Source: Coxiellaceae bacterium
GTDB taxonomy: Bacteria; Pseudomonadota; Gammaproteobacteria; Coxiellales; Coxiellaceae
Reading direction: 5' to 3'
Assembly (NCBI GenBank): GCA_029212885.1
Contig: JARGPC010000009.1
Location: forward strand, 26,374 to 90,373
Length of the DNA: 64,000 bases
Shown here: positions 26,999 through 36,664 of the stretch, piece by piece
Layout of the letters: every line of letters starts with the position of its first letter
How positions within the stretch are numbered: position 1 is the first letter of the stretch
Position numbers and translations under genes: made by a program
The notes under the pieces: generated by a model
Databases searched by the model: none
The model's input: the letters and a program-made list of their open reading frames with translations, nothing else
Told to the model about the DNA's origin: nothing

Positions 26999-27505
26999 AT
27001 GATCAAATTACAAACCAATATGGGTGACATTCTTATTGAATTGGACGATAAAAATACACCTGCGACAGCGGAAAACTTTCGTCAATACGTCAAAGACGGT
27101 TTTTATGATGGTGTAATTTTTCACCGTGTGATTGATGGTTTTATGGTGCAGGGCGGAGGCTTTGATGCTGATATGAATGAGAAAGAAACGCGTGACAGCA
27201 TTCAGAATGAAGCGAATAAAGGTGGCTCTAACGTGGTGGGTACATTAGCGATGGCGCGTACGCCTGATCCACATTCTGCTAGTGCACAATTCTTTATCAA
27301 TGTAAAAGATAATAAATTCCTCGATTTTAAAGCTGAAACACCAGACGGTTGGGGTTATTGTGTGTTTGGTAAAGTTGTTGATGGCATGGATGTCGTGAAC
27401 AAGATCAAAGACGTTAAAACAGGTAATAACGCGGGTCATCAAGATGTGCCTGTTGAGCCAGTGGTTATAGAAGCAGCAACGGAAGTGGCTAACGCTGACG
27501 TTTAG
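26999..27505 (+). CDS. ppiB: Cyclophilin-type peptidyl-prolyl cis-trans isomerase PpiB
   Basis: Cytosolic cyclophilin, 168 aa, no signal peptide. Active-site pattern [15 protein letters not shown] (with catalytic Arg), [20 protein letters not shown] and [16 protein letters not shown]. Folding catalyst with weak substrate specificity. Starts at ATG 26999 after the sequence AAGGCAAAGCA. Solitary, flanked on both sides by palindromic repeats. Confidence 0.96.
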   Translation: MIKLQTNMGDILIELDDKNTPATAENFRQYVKDGFYDGVIFHRVIDGFMVQGGGFDADMNEKETRDSIQNEANKGGSNVVGTLAMARTPDPHSASAQFFINVKDNKFLDFKAETPDGWGYCVFGKVVDGMDVVNKIKDVKTGNNAGHQDVPVEPVVIEAATEVANADV

Positions 27506-27510
27506 GTTGT

Positions 27511-27578
27511 TGTCACCCCGGGCTGACGCATTGTGATTCCGGGCCGACGCATTGTCATCCCGGGCTTCGACCCGGGAG
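27511..27578. repeat. Palindromic repeat array D: two 21-bp half-units plus full palindrome
   Basis: Begins 5 bp after the ppiB stop. Units begin at 27511 and 27532 (TGTCACCCCGGGCTGACGCA and a variant), then the full element 27553-27578 with palindrome CCCGGGCTTCGACCCGGG. The period is 21 bp here and 20 bp in arrays A and C. Confidence 0.88.
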
Positions 27579-27597
27579 TTAATTTGATAAGGTTGGC

Positions 27598-28866
27598 TTA
27601 CTGCTGGTCTGGAGGGCTGGGTTTATAGCTTTTAGCAGCAGTAGATGCAACATGTGGTTGCAGTGCTGAGTTTCGTTCATCGCCAAGTTTTGCAAACTCT
27701 TCTTCAGTAAACTGCTTATCATACTCTGATTTTAAACCGAAGTCGGAAAGGATAGAGTCAGCTTTACCCAGTTTGTGCATGCCTGTTTGATAACCTTTTT
27801 CAATAGTATCTAATGAGCCCTTGAGTTCGCCTTGTGCATTATTAATTGCAGTTTTTATTTCGGTTTCATTCATGCCGCTAGCTCTGATTTCTGAGCAGTT
27901 CTGTACAAATGCACCTTGGACATCGGCAATGGCATCCATGCGCTCAACAGTAAGGCGGGTTGATTCTCGGTCAGCGGCTAGCGCTCGGCCTTCGGGTTCG
28001 GCGTCTGTTTTGATACCTAAGGTTTTGTAAAGGTCTTCTTCATTGTTGATTTCATAGTTGCCTTGATGTGACTCATTTTCAGCAATAACTTCGGCTTGAA
28101 TTTCTTCGAAGGCTAATTCATCTTCGCTTTTTTCAATGCTGTCGTGTTCGATATTTTCTCTTTTGGTTTCTTCAGCAGTAACGACGCTATTCATAACATT
28201 ATTCATTGCTCGAACGGTTAATTGTTGACTTTGTTGTTTGCTGAGTTGATTGTTGGATTGTAGCTGTTGCGCTAGGATATTGCTGATAGCAAGTGCACTG
28301 CCGGAATAAACGATGCCGCCTATTTTTACGCGTTGAATATTGCGTTGGATTTTTTTGTTCAGTGCGCCTGCATCTAATACGCCTGCTACGGTTTTTTCAT
28401 TTGATGGATCGACGTGTTCTCTTGGGTATTGTTCGTCTTGAATTTTGTGTACTGCCTCTCTAACAGAGGGGGTTAGTGTAATACTTTTGGCAAATGCTTG
28501 GCGCAGGTCTCTGGTTTGGGTTTTTATTTCTATCAAATCACTTAGGGCTGCTGTTGTGGCTTCAGACTCGCTTTTGCCCGCTTTTTTGTGGCCCTCTAGT
28601 AAGGCTGCAAGCTGATCGAGACTCTTGCCACGGTCAGTAGTTGGTAGATTGGCTTGTTCTTTATCCAGGTGAATTAAGGTGTTCACGATGGTTATAGGGC
28701 TTTGTTCTGTCCAACTTGGCCGCGTTGCGCGTGTGAGGGCAAAGCGATCTACTACTTGTAGACCAATATCAGTACAGCCTTTTTGTACTTCTGTTGGGAT
28801 TGTTTGAGTTGCAGTTGGACCTTCTCTCATGAATGCAGCCTTTCCATTATTTAAACCTAATTTCAT
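27598..28866 (-). CDS. Unknown acidic, mostly helical protein
   Basis: 422 aa, not recognised. It has no signal peptide. Residues about 175-215 include a short hydrophobic stretch (GGIVYSGSALAISNIL), followed by Gln/Asn-rich (LQSNNQLSKQQSQQL) and very acidic coiled-coil parts (residues 225-275). C-terminus is hydrophilic, KSYKPSPPDQQ. The annotated ATG at 28866 has no clear ribosome site; the ATG at 28830 is preceded by AAAGG and may be the real start. Soluble, repetitive, species-restricted proteins like this are often candidate effectors in intracellular gammaproteobacteria; there is no direct evidence here. Confidence 0.65.
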   Translation of the reverse strand: MKLGLNNGKAAFMREGPTATQTIPTEVQKGCTDIGLQVVDRFALTRATRPSWTEQSPITIVNTLIHLDKEQANLPTTDRGKSLDQLAALLEGHKKAGKSESEATTAALSDLIEIKTQTRDLRQAFAKSITLTPSVREAVHKIQDEQYPREHVDPSNEKTVAGVLDAGALNKKIQRNIQRVKIGGIVYSGSALAISNILAQQLQSNNQLSKQQSQQLTVRAMNNVMNSVVTAEETKRENIEHDSIEKSEDELAFEEIQAEVIAENESHQGNYEINNEEDLYKTLGIKTDAEPEGRALAADRESTRLTVERMDAIADVQGAFVQNCSEIRASGMNETEIKTAINNAQGELKGSLDTIEKGYQTGMHKLGKADSILSDFGLKSEYDKQFTEEEFAKLGDERNSALQPHVASTAAKSYKPSPPDQQ

Positions 28867-28928
28867 TCTATATTATGGTTGTGGGATTAACAAAGCATTA
28901 AGTAATTGATTGGGTTGCTGGTGAATTT

Positions 28929-29000
28929 TGTCATTCTGGCCCCGAGTTTTGTCATTCTGGCCCCGAGTTTTGTCATCCCGGCCTCCGAGCCGGGACCCAG
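28929..29000. repeat. Palindromic repeat array E: two 21-bp half-units plus full palindrome
   Basis: Half-units TGTCATTCTGGCCCCGAGTT(T) at 28929 and 28950, then the complete element 28971-29000 (CCCGGCCTCCGAGCCGGG, ends ACCCAG). It lies between the divergent unknown gene and the rpsO promoter. Confidence 0.9.
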
Positions 29001-29033
29001 TCAATACTATGAAGTTTTATTTAACTGTCAATG

Positions 29034-29042
29034 TGTTATAAT
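29034..29042 (+). promoter_or_regulatory. Extended -10 promoter for rpsO-pnp
   Basis: TGTTATAAT, a perfect extended -10 element 93 bp before rpsO, leaving a 5' leader of about 85 nt. A leader of this kind is where S15 autoregulates in E. coli; the fold was not checked. Confidence 0.6.
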
Positions 29043-29134
29043 CGCTCGTTTTTAGTGGGGTGAAAACACTGCGAATGACAGCGGTTTTTCATAACACTTT
29101 GATAAATAACGATATATAAACAAGAGGAAATACA

Positions 29135-29407
29135 ATGTCATTATTAGGTGCAGAGAAGACTGCTGAAATTGTTAAAGAATACCAATCTAAAGACGGCGAC
29201 ACTGGTTCAACAGAAGTTCAAGTTGCCATTTTAACTAACAAAATCAATAAATTAACTGGCCATTTCAAAGAGCATAAGCATGACCATCATTCGCGTCGTG
29301 GTTTGTTACGTATGGTGAGCCAGCGTCGTAAGTTACTAGCTTATCTCAAACGTACCAACCTTGAAGGGTATCGTGAACTTATCAAGCGTCTTGGCTTACG
29401 TCACTAA
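29135..29407 (+). CDS. rpsO: 30S ribosomal protein S15
   Basis: Primary 16S rRNA-binding protein of the small subunit. 90 aa, with the S15 motifs [40 protein letters not shown] and [11 protein letters not shown]. Ribosome site AGAGGAAA 7 nt before ATG. Followed by pnp as in almost all gammaproteobacteria. Confidence 0.98.
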   Translation: MSLLGAEKTAEIVKEYQSKDGDTGSTEVQVAILTNKINKLTGHFKEHKHDHHSRRGLLRMVSQRRKLLAYLKRTNLEGYRELIKRLGLRH

Positions 29408-29421
29408 AATCCAAAATTTAC

Positions 29422-29441
29422 AGGGTGCTGCGGCACCCTTC
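29422..29441 (+). terminator. Hairpin between rpsO and pnp
   Basis: Perfect 7-bp stem AGGGTGC / GCACCCT around a TGCG loop, followed by only a short T run. It probably acts as a partial terminator and RNA-processing site, as the rpsO-pnp intergenic hairpins do in E. coli. Confidence 0.6.
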
Positions 29442-29465
29442 ATTGTTTCTAGAGGAAAATAAAGC

Positions 29466-31544
29466 GTGAATAAAATAACAAAAACATTTCAATATGGTGA
29501 CCATGCGGTGACCATGGAGACGGGTCGCATTGCTCGTCAAGCCAGCGGCGCTGTTGCCGTGACTGTGGGTGATACCATGGTATTAGTGACTGTTGTTGGT
29601 AAAAAAGAAGCCAAAGAAGGCATGAGCTTTTTCCCATTAACGGTTAACTACCAAGAAAAATTCTATGCTGCCGGTAAAGTGCCTGGTGGTTACTTTAAGC
29701 GTGAAGCACGCCCAACTGAACGTGAAACATTAATCTGTCGTTTAATTGATCGTCCGATCCGTCCGTTGTTCCCAGAAGGGTTCAAAAATGACGTGCAAGT
29801 GGTTGCCACAGTAATGTCATATGATCCTGAAGTGCAAACCGATATCGTAGCAATGATTGGTACGTCGGCTGCATTAGCAGTGTCTGGTATCCCATTTGCT
29901 GGCCCTATTGGTGCGGCACGTGTTGGTTATAAAGACGGTGAATACCTATTAAACATGAATGAAGAAGTGGCTGCTGAGTCAGATCTTGATTTAGTGGTAG
30001 CTGGTACTAAAGACGCTGTGTTAATGGTGGAATCAGAAGCGACTGGCTTAACAGAAGACGTGATGTTAGGTGCGGTGATGTTTGGTCACGAGCAAATGCA
30101 AACAGCGATCCAAGCGATTAATGAACTTGCTGAAGAAGCAGGAACTACCACTTGGGATTGGTCAGCACCTGAAGCGAATGTTGACTTAGAAGCTAAAGTG
30201 AAAGCAGCAGCTGAAAGCGCATTGGTTGAGGCTTATCAAATTCAAGAGAAGCAGGCGCGCTCTGAACGTATCAGTGAATTGCGTAAGCAAGTTGAAGCTG
30301 ACTTGGAAGATGTAGAGGCGGGCATTACAGCCAGTGAAGTGGGTGATACTTTTCATGACTTAGAGAAAATCATTGTACGTGAGCGTGTATTGTCAGGTGA
30401 AAAACGTATTGATGGTCGCGATACAACCACTGTTCGTCCGATCACTATTGATTTAGGTATCTTGCCGCGTGTTCACGGTTCAGCATTATTTACTCGTGGT
30501 GAAACACAAGCGATTGTTACTACTACTTTGGGTACTGATCGTGATGCATTGCGTATTGATAGTATTATGGGTGACAGAACAGATCCATTCTTATTGCACT
30601 ATAACTTCCCTCCATACTGTGTAGGTGAAACCGGTATGATGATGGGTCCTAAGCGTCGTGAAATCGGTCATGGTAAATTGGCTAAGCGTGCGATTATGGG
30701 TGTGTTACCTGATATGGATGACTTCCCTTATACATTGCGTGTGGTTTCAGAAATTACAGAATCAAACGGTTCAAGTTCTATGGCAACTGTTTGTGGTACG
30801 AGCTTATCAATGATGGATGCAGGTGTTACTACTAAAGCTCCGGTTGCTGGTATTGCGATGGGCTTGATCAAAGAAGGTGATCGTCATGCTGTATTGACTG
30901 ATATCTTAGGTGATGAAGATCACTTAGGTGATATGGACTTTAAAGTGGCGGGTACGCACGATGGTATTACTGCACTGCAAATGGATATCAAGATTGAAGG
31001 TATTACTAAAGATATTATGCAGCAAGCTTTATCACAAGCGCGTGATGCTCGTTTGCATATCTTAGGTATTATGCAAGAAGCAATCGATAAGCCACGTGAA
31101 GATGTATCTAAACATGCGCCACGTATTTTCACTATGAAGGTTCATCCAGATAAGATTCGTGAGATCATTGGTAAAGGTGGTGCGACTATCCGTGCATTAA
31201 CTGAAGAAACTAATACGACTATCGATATTAGCGATGAAGGTGTTGTTAAAATCGCAGCTGTTAATGGTGATGAGGGTGAATTAGCGCGTCAACGCATTGA
31301 AGACATCACTGCTGATGTTGAAGTGGGTGCTATCTATGAAGGTCCAATCGTTAAATTGATGGATTTTGGTGCGTTTGTTTCATTACTACCTGGCAAGCAA
31401 GGCATGGTTCACGTCTCACAAATTTGTGAAGAGCGAGTGGAAAATATCCATGAAGTGCTGAATGAAGGTCAAATCATTCGCGTTAAGGTGATTGAGATAG
31501 ACCGTCAAGGGCGTGTACGCTGCTCCATGAAAGAAGTGGCTTAA
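29466..31544 (+). CDS. pnp: Polyribonucleotide nucleotidyltransferase (PNPase)
   Basis: 3'-to-5' phosphorolytic exoribonuclease of the RNA degradosome. 692 aa: first RNase PH domain ([20 protein letters not shown]), linker, second RNase PH domain with catalytic residues ([44 protein letters not shown]), KH domain ([20 protein letters not shown]) and S1 domain ([20 protein letters not shown]). Starts at GTG 29466 with AGAGGAAA upstream. The stop codon lies inside the left arm of the palindromic element at 31540-31667. Confidence 0.98.
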   Translation: MNKITKTFQYGDHAVTMETGRIARQASGAVAVTVGDTMVLVTVVGKKEAKEGMSFFPLTVNYQEKFYAAGKVPGGYFKREARPTERETLICRLIDRPIRPLFPEGFKNDVQVVATVMSYDPEVQTDIVAMIGTSAALAVSGIPFAGPIGAARVGYKDGEYLLNMNEEVAAESDLDLVVAGTKDAVLMVESEATGLTEDVMLGAVMFGHEQMQTAIQAINELAEEAGTTTWDWSAPEANVDLEAKVKAAAESALVEAYQIQEKQARSERISELRKQVEADLEDVEAGITASEVGDTFHDLEKIIVRERVLSGEKRIDGRDTTTVRPITIDLGILPRVHGSALFTRGETQAIVTTTLGTDRDALRIDSIMGDRTDPFLLHYNFPPYCVGETGMMMGPKRREIGHGKLAKRAIMGVLPDMDDFPYTLRVVSEITESNGSSSMATVCGTSLSMMDAGVTTKAPVAGIAMGLIKEGDRHAVLTDILGDEDHLGDMDFKVAGTHDGITALQMDIKIEGITKDIMQQALSQARDARLHILGIMQEAIDKPREDVSKHAPRIFTMKVHPDKIREIIGKGGATIRALTEETNTTIDISDEGVVKIAAVNGDEGELARQRIEDITADVEVGAIYEGPIVKLMDFGAFVSLLPGKQGMVHVSQICEERVENIHEVLNEGQIIRVKVIEIDRQGRVRCSMKEVA

Positions 31545-31667
31545 AATTCCATCTTTGGGCTATCTTGAACAAAAGCCCTCCCAGAAAACTCCTCAGGTAT
31601 TAGTTATACATTGCGGGTTTTCTGGGAGGGCTTTTGTCCAACCTAACCTCAAATCTGGAATTTTAAG
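31540..31667. repeat. 128-bp palindromic element carrying the pnp terminator
   Basis: Arms of about 50 bp. The inner part is a perfect 21-bp stem (31569-31589 with 31617-31637; ACAAAAGCCCTCCCAGAAAA) around a 27-nt loop; the outer part pairs CTTAAAATTCCA with TGGAATTTTAAG imperfectly. The pnp TAA is in the left arm. With T-runs on both sides it should terminate both pnp and the convergent chitinase-like gene. Its size and structure are MITE-like. Confidence 0.75.
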
Positions 31668-31719
31668 TGGTTCGCTATACCAAGAAGACAGCCTTTATTT
31701 TGTATAAGCTTTGTAACCA

Positions 31720-33243
31720 TTAGAATGCGCCTCGGATTGCAGAAGACAAACGACTCCACAAAGATTGTTTTTGCGTTTTATTGGCAGTTTTAGCTGTCGT
31801 AAGTACATTCGGATTTATTTTAGACCCCCAATTATAATACACAATTGACTTAGTAGAGCTTGCGAGACCAGACTTAACACTTCGGACATGCCCAGATAGT
31901 GCCGTCTTAGTGAGGTCTAAATTGGCGGCCCATGTCATTATTCCACTGATAGTAATTCCCGTATTCTTGATGCCTGGATCAGTTTGCAGAAGATCCCATA
32001 AAGGTTTAACCATATGCATCGGCACACCAGGATTACCATCCGAAGATGCAACGCCACGGTCGGCTTGACCTGTTGCAGTTTGTGCTAATACGCCGATGTT
32101 AATTTCGCTGCTGCTGCCAACAATCCCGTATAATGCCTTCAAGATGTCGGGGACGTCTTCACCTATGGTTGGCTTTGAATATCCGCTTGTGCTGTTGTTA
32201 GGGATATTGCGTGATTCTTGATCGTTATAAAATTGCGGATTGATAAAATTGAAATAAACTTTATCTTGTGCTAGCTGCTTCAATATCTTACCTATAAAGC
32301 CATATCCACTTTTATCATGCCACGTGCAATTACTTTGCTTACAATAAATATCAGATGCACGTGGTGATATGGATAAGGTAGCCGTTTTATTGGTCTTTCT
32401 AAAATCTTCAATAGCTTTTACTGTGTTATTGATGGTGTTTTGCACGTCGCTAGCCAGGCAGGCTTTTGACACGCCGTTGGTGCAAGAGTTGCTAGTAAGA
32501 TCGCCAGTACAACCTGCTGCAAACAATGTTTCCATATCAATATCAATGCCATCATACAGAGCTGCAGAGGATCCATCAGCTTCCAGAATCTTAATGCTTA
32601 AGATTTCTGACATTGCAGTAGTTAAGGGTATTGCGCCAGTCTTAGTGGGTGTAAGCATCGCCTTCCAGGCAGGTTGCTGTGGTAGTTTAGGTGTATTAGG
32701 ACAGCCGCTGGCTGAGCCACCCATATTCCAGCCACCTATGCTCGCTAATAGTTTAACTGGAGCCTTCTTATTGAGGATTTCATTTTTTAGCTTAAACATC
32801 GTTTGTGGACCGGTTGTATGTAACGAAGTCCAATAGTTTGTGTATGTAGTTCCAGGCTGAGCTGGCGCCTGCACACCGGTATAGTTGCCACCCCAGAAGT
32901 TTTTATCTATTTCGTAAGAGTTTCCTGGTCCAGGAGCATTGGAAATGCCGCAGCACGCCTTAATTGGGTTACCTTGTCCTGGGATGCATGAACCATTTCC
33001 CCAGCAATATGGATAATTAACCCAAAAAGCATCAATCAATACGGTATAGCCAGAGCTTGATAGAGGTGTGTCTTGTGTATTAAAATACCACTCGTTGGTG
33101 CCAGCTGGGGTGAATGTGTCATCATAGCTTTGAAAGAAGCCAATGATATTTGGTGATTTTGTTGCCGCTATTGATGAAGCGGGTAAGTTCAAAGCAAATA
33201 AAGATAAACTTGCGTAACAGAGACGTAAAAAGAAAGATTTCAT
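31720..33243 (-). CDS. Secreted GH18 chitinase-like glycoside hydrolase
   Basis: Exported enzyme predicted to cut beta-1,4-GlcNAc polymers. Signal peptide of about 26 residues ends ASSIAA. A GH18 TIM barrel follows with the strand-3 motif LLASIGGWNMGGSA and the catalytic DGxDxDxE motif YDGIDIDMET, so the acid/base Glu is kept; many Cys suggest a disulfide-bonded extracellular form. ATG 33243 (507 aa) is preferred over an upstream ATG at 33276 because it has a perfect GGAGGTGA ribosome site and starts at the signal peptide. No chitin-binding module is seen. Targets could be fungal, arthropod or protist chitin or GlcNAc glycans. Confidence 0.9.
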   Translation of the reverse strand: MKSFFLRLCYASLSLFALNLPASSIAATKSPNIIGFFQSYDDTFTPAGTNEWYFNTQDTPLSSSGYTVLIDAFWVNYPYCWGNGSCIPGQGNPIKACCGISNAPGPGNSYEIDKNFWGGNYTGVQAPAQPGTTYTNYWTSLHTTGPQTMFKLKNEILNKKAPVKLLASIGGWNMGGSASGCPNTPKLPQQPAWKAMLTPTKTGAIPLTTAMSEILSIKILEADGSSAALYDGIDIDMETLFAAGCTGDLTSNSCTNGVSKACLASDVQNTINNTVKAIEDFRKTNKTATLSISPRASDIYCKQSNCTWHDKSGYGFIGKILKQLAQDKVYFNFINPQFYNDQESRNIPNNSTSGYSKPTIGEDVPDILKALYGIVGSSSEINIGVLAQTATGQADRGVASSDGNPGVPMHMVKPLWDLLQTDPGIKNTGITISGIMTWAANLDLTKTALSGHVRSVKSGLASSTKSIVYYNWGSKINPNVLTTAKTANKTQKQSLWSRLSSAIRGAF

Positions 33244-33321
33244 GAAATCACCTCCAAATCCTTTTGTATGATCCATTAAAATACGTTAACAGCTAACGTC
33301 AATAACTACAATTATGATATA

Positions 33322-34419
33322 TTACAAATAAGCCCATAGGCTTTTAATCCACATCACAAAATAAGCAAAGCCATTCCACAGCGAATGACCATCACGTAAG
33401 ACAACTACGCTGCCGCTAGCACCGACGCGCAGTTCGAGTGGTTTTTGTTCGGCGCTATCGAGCGTAACACCGAAAGGAAATAATTGTTGGGCTTGGAACC
33501 AAGCGCTGTCATTGCTGTATTCCGGCAAATTACCGCTGGGTTTAATGGCTTCCACTTGCACGCCATGGCCAATGGAAGTGACGGTGGCATTATAAATATG
33601 CCCAGGATAAAGGTCTAAAGTGACTAACGCTTTTTGCCCCATCTTGAGATTAGACAAACCATTTTCAGCGACTAAACCTTCTACCCACCAAGTGTTAGCA
33701 AGGATAAACGGTATGCGTGTTTCACCAGGTACGGCATATGTCCCTTTATGGATATACAAGTTTTCATAATATCCATCGGTCGGCGCTTTGACGCGTGTCT
33801 GATCATAGTAGTATTGCGCTAAGCGCAGTTGAGCTTGCGCCAAACGCACATGCACATTCACACCATCGATGGTTTTACCAAGGTTTTGCTTGGCTGCTTT
33901 TAATGCTAGTTTGGACTGCGCTAAGTCGGCACGTTTGATTTCCATTGCGGCTAACATGTGTTGCACATCTTGTTGTGAAACGGCGTTATCTGAATACAGT
34001 TGGTTGTAGCGTTCATAATCTTGTTTAGCTTTTATATAAGCGGCTTGTTTGGCAGCAACACCTTTTTGCAAATTACTGACTTGTAGGGTGAGGGCGGCGA
34101 CACGCTCTTTGGTGAGCACTAAGGTGTTCTTTGCAATCGCAAGCTTATCGGCATAAGGGCGTGGATCGACTTCAAATAACACTTCGCCTTTGGGAACAAA
34201 TTGCTGTTTTAAACTGGTGTAGCTGGCAACGATATTACCAGATACTTCTGGAGATATGCTGACCACGCGTGCGTATATAGTGGCTTTAGAACTGTAAGGT
34301 GTTAATTGATTAGCTACGACAAAGTATAAAGCGATAATGATTAAGATGGCGATAATCCAAGAGACGATAGCGGGTGTTGATCCAAACCATCTTTTCCAAA
34401 AGCTGTGCTGTTTAGCCAT
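33322..34419 (-). CDS. HlyD/EmrA-family membrane fusion protein (FUSC partner)
   Basis: Periplasmic adaptor with one N-terminal membrane helix (SWIIAILIIIALYFVVANQL), lipoyl half (YARVVSISPEVSGNIVASYT), a helical hairpin of about 110 residues, second lipoyl half (TRVKAPTDGYYENLYIHKGT) and beta-barrel (LKMGQKALVTLDLYPGHIYN). It is of the AaeA/EmrA type. It follows the FUSC permease gene on the same strand after a 160-bp gap full of hairpins; together they should form an efflux pair for aromatic acids or similar compounds. Confidence 0.9.
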   Translation of the reverse strand: MAKQHSFWKRWFGSTPAIVSWIIAILIIIALYFVVANQLTPYSSKATIYARVVSISPEVSGNIVASYTSLKQQFVPKGEVLFEVDPRPYADKLAIAKNTLVLTKERVAALTLQVSNLQKGVAAKQAAYIKAKQDYERYNQLYSDNAVSQQDVQHMLAAMEIKRADLAQSKLALKAAKQNLGKTIDGVNVHVRLAQAQLRLAQYYYDQTRVKAPTDGYYENLYIHKGTYAVPGETRIPFILANTWWVEGLVAENGLSNLKMGQKALVTLDLYPGHIYNATVTSIGHGVQVEAIKPSGNLPEYSNDSAWFQAQQLFPFGVTLDSAEQKPLELRVGASGSVVVLRDGHSLWNGFAYFVMWIKSLWAYL

Positions 34420-34455
34420 TATCTAATCCCTTGTGCCAATTTTTTCAGGAGCTTC

Positions 34456-34585
34456 GCGCTAAAGCGCAAACCTCCTTCCCTTATGAGTATTTCGCCTATG
34501 CGAATCAAGTTCGCATAGACGGCGATTCAGGGGGGAAATCCCGGTTCTCCCCCTGAAAACCCCCATCGGGTAACGTGTTTCACGT
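34456..34585. repeat. Cluster of four hairpins in the FUSC-HlyD gap
   Basis: Four adjacent inverted repeats: GCGC/GCGC (34456-34467), CTATGCGAA/TTCGCATAG (34496-34518), TTCAGGGGG/CCCCCTGAA (34526-34557) and ACGTG/CACGT (34573-34585), the last overlapping the FUSC stop codon. Looks like a mosaic repeat or an RNA processing/attenuation region between the two pump genes. Confidence 0.7.
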
Positions 34586-36520
34586 GTTTAAACGCGAAAC
34601 GCCTGATTTTTTAAACTGCGCCCAGTGTTGAAAAATATGTTCCAGGCAATAATATGTTTTGGCAGAAAATCGATCCCTAATAGTATGGCTGAGAGTTGGT
34701 TGTTTGTCAGTAGTGATGTCGTCAAACTGCAATTGGTATTGTGCTAATATTGCTCTAACCTTGATGGTTGAATATTTATCGCTGTCTAATAAACGAGCTA
34801 ACTGGCGAAGTAAGCTAACCATGCGCTGTAAGTCATAGACTTGGTCATAGGCATGTGATGTTGAGGTGAGTAAGAATCGTTGTTCATGCAGCGTTTGGTC
34901 GAGCGATGCTAAGTTTTGGTCAATAGCAGCCAGTTGGTTATTGATTTCATTTAATGATGCGTCTTTTTGATGCAATAGTTGCCAAGTGTCTTGTAGCTGA
35001 TTAACAATTTTTTGAAGTAACTGTGAGATTATCTTTTCTGGTCGATTGGGTGCAATAATGAGTACCATAGCAAAGGCAATTAAACCGCCAATAATCACAC
35101 CATAAAAGCGTTCGGTCGATAGTGTAATATTAATGGCTTTAGTGCCAGTATTGCTCAGCATAATTAAAAATAGTAGCGCGGCTTGTAAGCCTACATAGCC
35201 ATAGTTTTTACTGCGTAAACTCCATGTAGCCATCCAATAAACAAAACCAGCAAAGAATAATAAATACAGTATTAACGACTGGGTACTGGCAATAATAAGT
35301 AATACAGCAAAGCCTGCTAACGAGCCAATAATAATACCAGCAGCGCGCATCAACATTTTTAATGCTGAAGCTCCAACGTTCGGTGAGCCGGCGGTAACGA
35401 TGGTAGCGATAATGGTTTGTATTCCGCCTGGTAAATGAAATAGAAATACTAATGCTAAAGATACCGCAACAGCCACTACCGTGCGTAAACCAAATAGAAA
35501 TGCGGCAGGATTAAAGCCTTTTTTATGCTCGACTTGTGGGGTAGGAATAATCACATCGGTTGATTTTCCTTGCTCGGCATTGTCTAAGCGCTCAACATCA
35601 TCGGCAGTTAAATTTAAATCACTCAGGCAAACCCAAACATTTCTATCTTTAATGCCGCTGATACCAAAATTAATTTCTGTCATTTGTAACTTGCGACGCA
35701 TGGTTTTTATTTGGTTGGGATCTTTTAGTGCATTAATAATCGCTTGATGAGACACTTTTAAAAAGTGTTGTGCTTTAGGATTATCAATCCGCTTCATGTG
35801 CTCAATAAACGTATTGTGTTTTTTTGCAATCAGTTGTAACAAGTAGTTAATGGTTAAATGTTGCTGAAAATCCTTATCATCAAGTTCGGAGCGCGTTTGC
35901 AATAAATGACTTTTCCAATAGGTTAATAACGACAAGTCGATTACTTTATCTTCGGTAAGGTTTCTAAAGCTTTGTCTGATGTCATTTGCTAATTTAATGG
36001 CATGTTGAGCAGCTGTATCGGCGCTGCGTATTTTATCAATAATAATGACGACTAAAACAGCGATTAATACGGTAACTGGAAATTGCCAAAAAGCGTAGAC
36101 TAATTGCTTATCAGTAAATACAAAGCTAACGCCTAAAACAGTGAATATCATGGCTAAGAAATAACCATAGTGCCATCGGCTGTGGTTACCGACTTGGTAC
36201 ATGCAAAATAATGAAAATACAAATAAGCTGATGCAATACAGTAATTGTGAGTTAATAAATAGCGTATAACAGACTAAGCCGATAATAACACCCATGGTTA
36301 CACTAATAAGGCGTTCCCATAAGATGCCATGGTTTTTGTTTTGAAACGGAAACATCAGCATGCTAATGATGACTGAAAAAGGGGCAAACCAACCAAACCA
36401 ATAATGCGGGTGATAGGGGATGGCTAGTACAATGATTAAGGCTAAGGTAGCGCCGAGCATAATGCGAATCGCCATCTGACTGGCAAATTCACGTTGTAGC
36501 GTTGCAGGTTGGGTCCACAT
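34580..36520 (-). CDS. FUSC-family efflux permease (AaeB/YccS-like)
   Basis: Inner-membrane protein of 646 aa with two blocks of about five to six membrane helices (residues about 15-165 and 345-490) separated by and followed by cytosolic helical domains, the layout of the FUSC/AaeB/YccS family. The second block carries the family pattern ATIVTAGSPNVGASALKMLM and GSLAGFAVLLII. Works with the HlyD-type adaptor downstream. No aaeX-like small gene is seen. Substrate unknown; AaeAB exports p-hydroxybenzoate in E. coli. Confidence 0.88.
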   Translation of the reverse strand: MWTQPATLQREFASQMAIRIMLGATLALIIVLAIPYHPHYWFGWFAPFSVIISMLMFPFQNKNHGILWERLISVTMGVIIGLVCYTLFINSQLLYCISLFVFSLFCMYQVGNHSRWHYGYFLAMIFTVLGVSFVFTDKQLVYAFWQFPVTVLIAVLVVIIIDKIRSADTAAQHAIKLANDIRQSFRNLTEDKVIDLSLLTYWKSHLLQTRSELDDKDFQQHLTINYLLQLIAKKHNTFIEHMKRIDNPKAQHFLKVSHQAIINALKDPNQIKTMRRKLQMTEINFGISGIKDRNVWVCLSDLNLTADDVERLDNAEQGKSTDVIIPTPQVEHKKGFNPAAFLFGLRTVVAVAVSLALVFLFHLPGGIQTIIATIVTAGSPNVGASALKMLMRAAGIIIGSLAGFAVLLIIASTQSLILYLLFFAGFVYWMATWSLRSKNYGYVGLQAALLFLIMLSNTGTKAINITLSTERFYGVIIGGLIAFAMVLIIAPNRPEKIISQLLQKIVNQLQDTWQLLHQKDASLNEINNQLAAIDQNLASLDQTLHEQRFLLTSTSHAYDQVYDLQRMVSLLRQLARLLDSDKYSTIKVRAILAQYQLQFDDITTDKQPTLSHTIRDRFSAKTYYCLEHIFQHWAQFKKSGVSRLNT

Positions 36521-36664
36521 GCTAATAGGTTACCTATTAAGTATCTGATAATCAAACATACTTACTCGTTCTAAAGCATTATTTTGGCCACTTAAAATAC
36601 ATTGCAGCTAAGATCCTTCGGTGATAATATGCTCAACCTTATAAGACTGTGGGAGGTCGTCAGT

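Noticed and set aside
26691..27002. 103-residue open frame upstream of ppiB
   Set aside because: It runs through the palindromic repeat array and has repetitive translation (PAPVLSSRPPCCHPG); no ribosome site.
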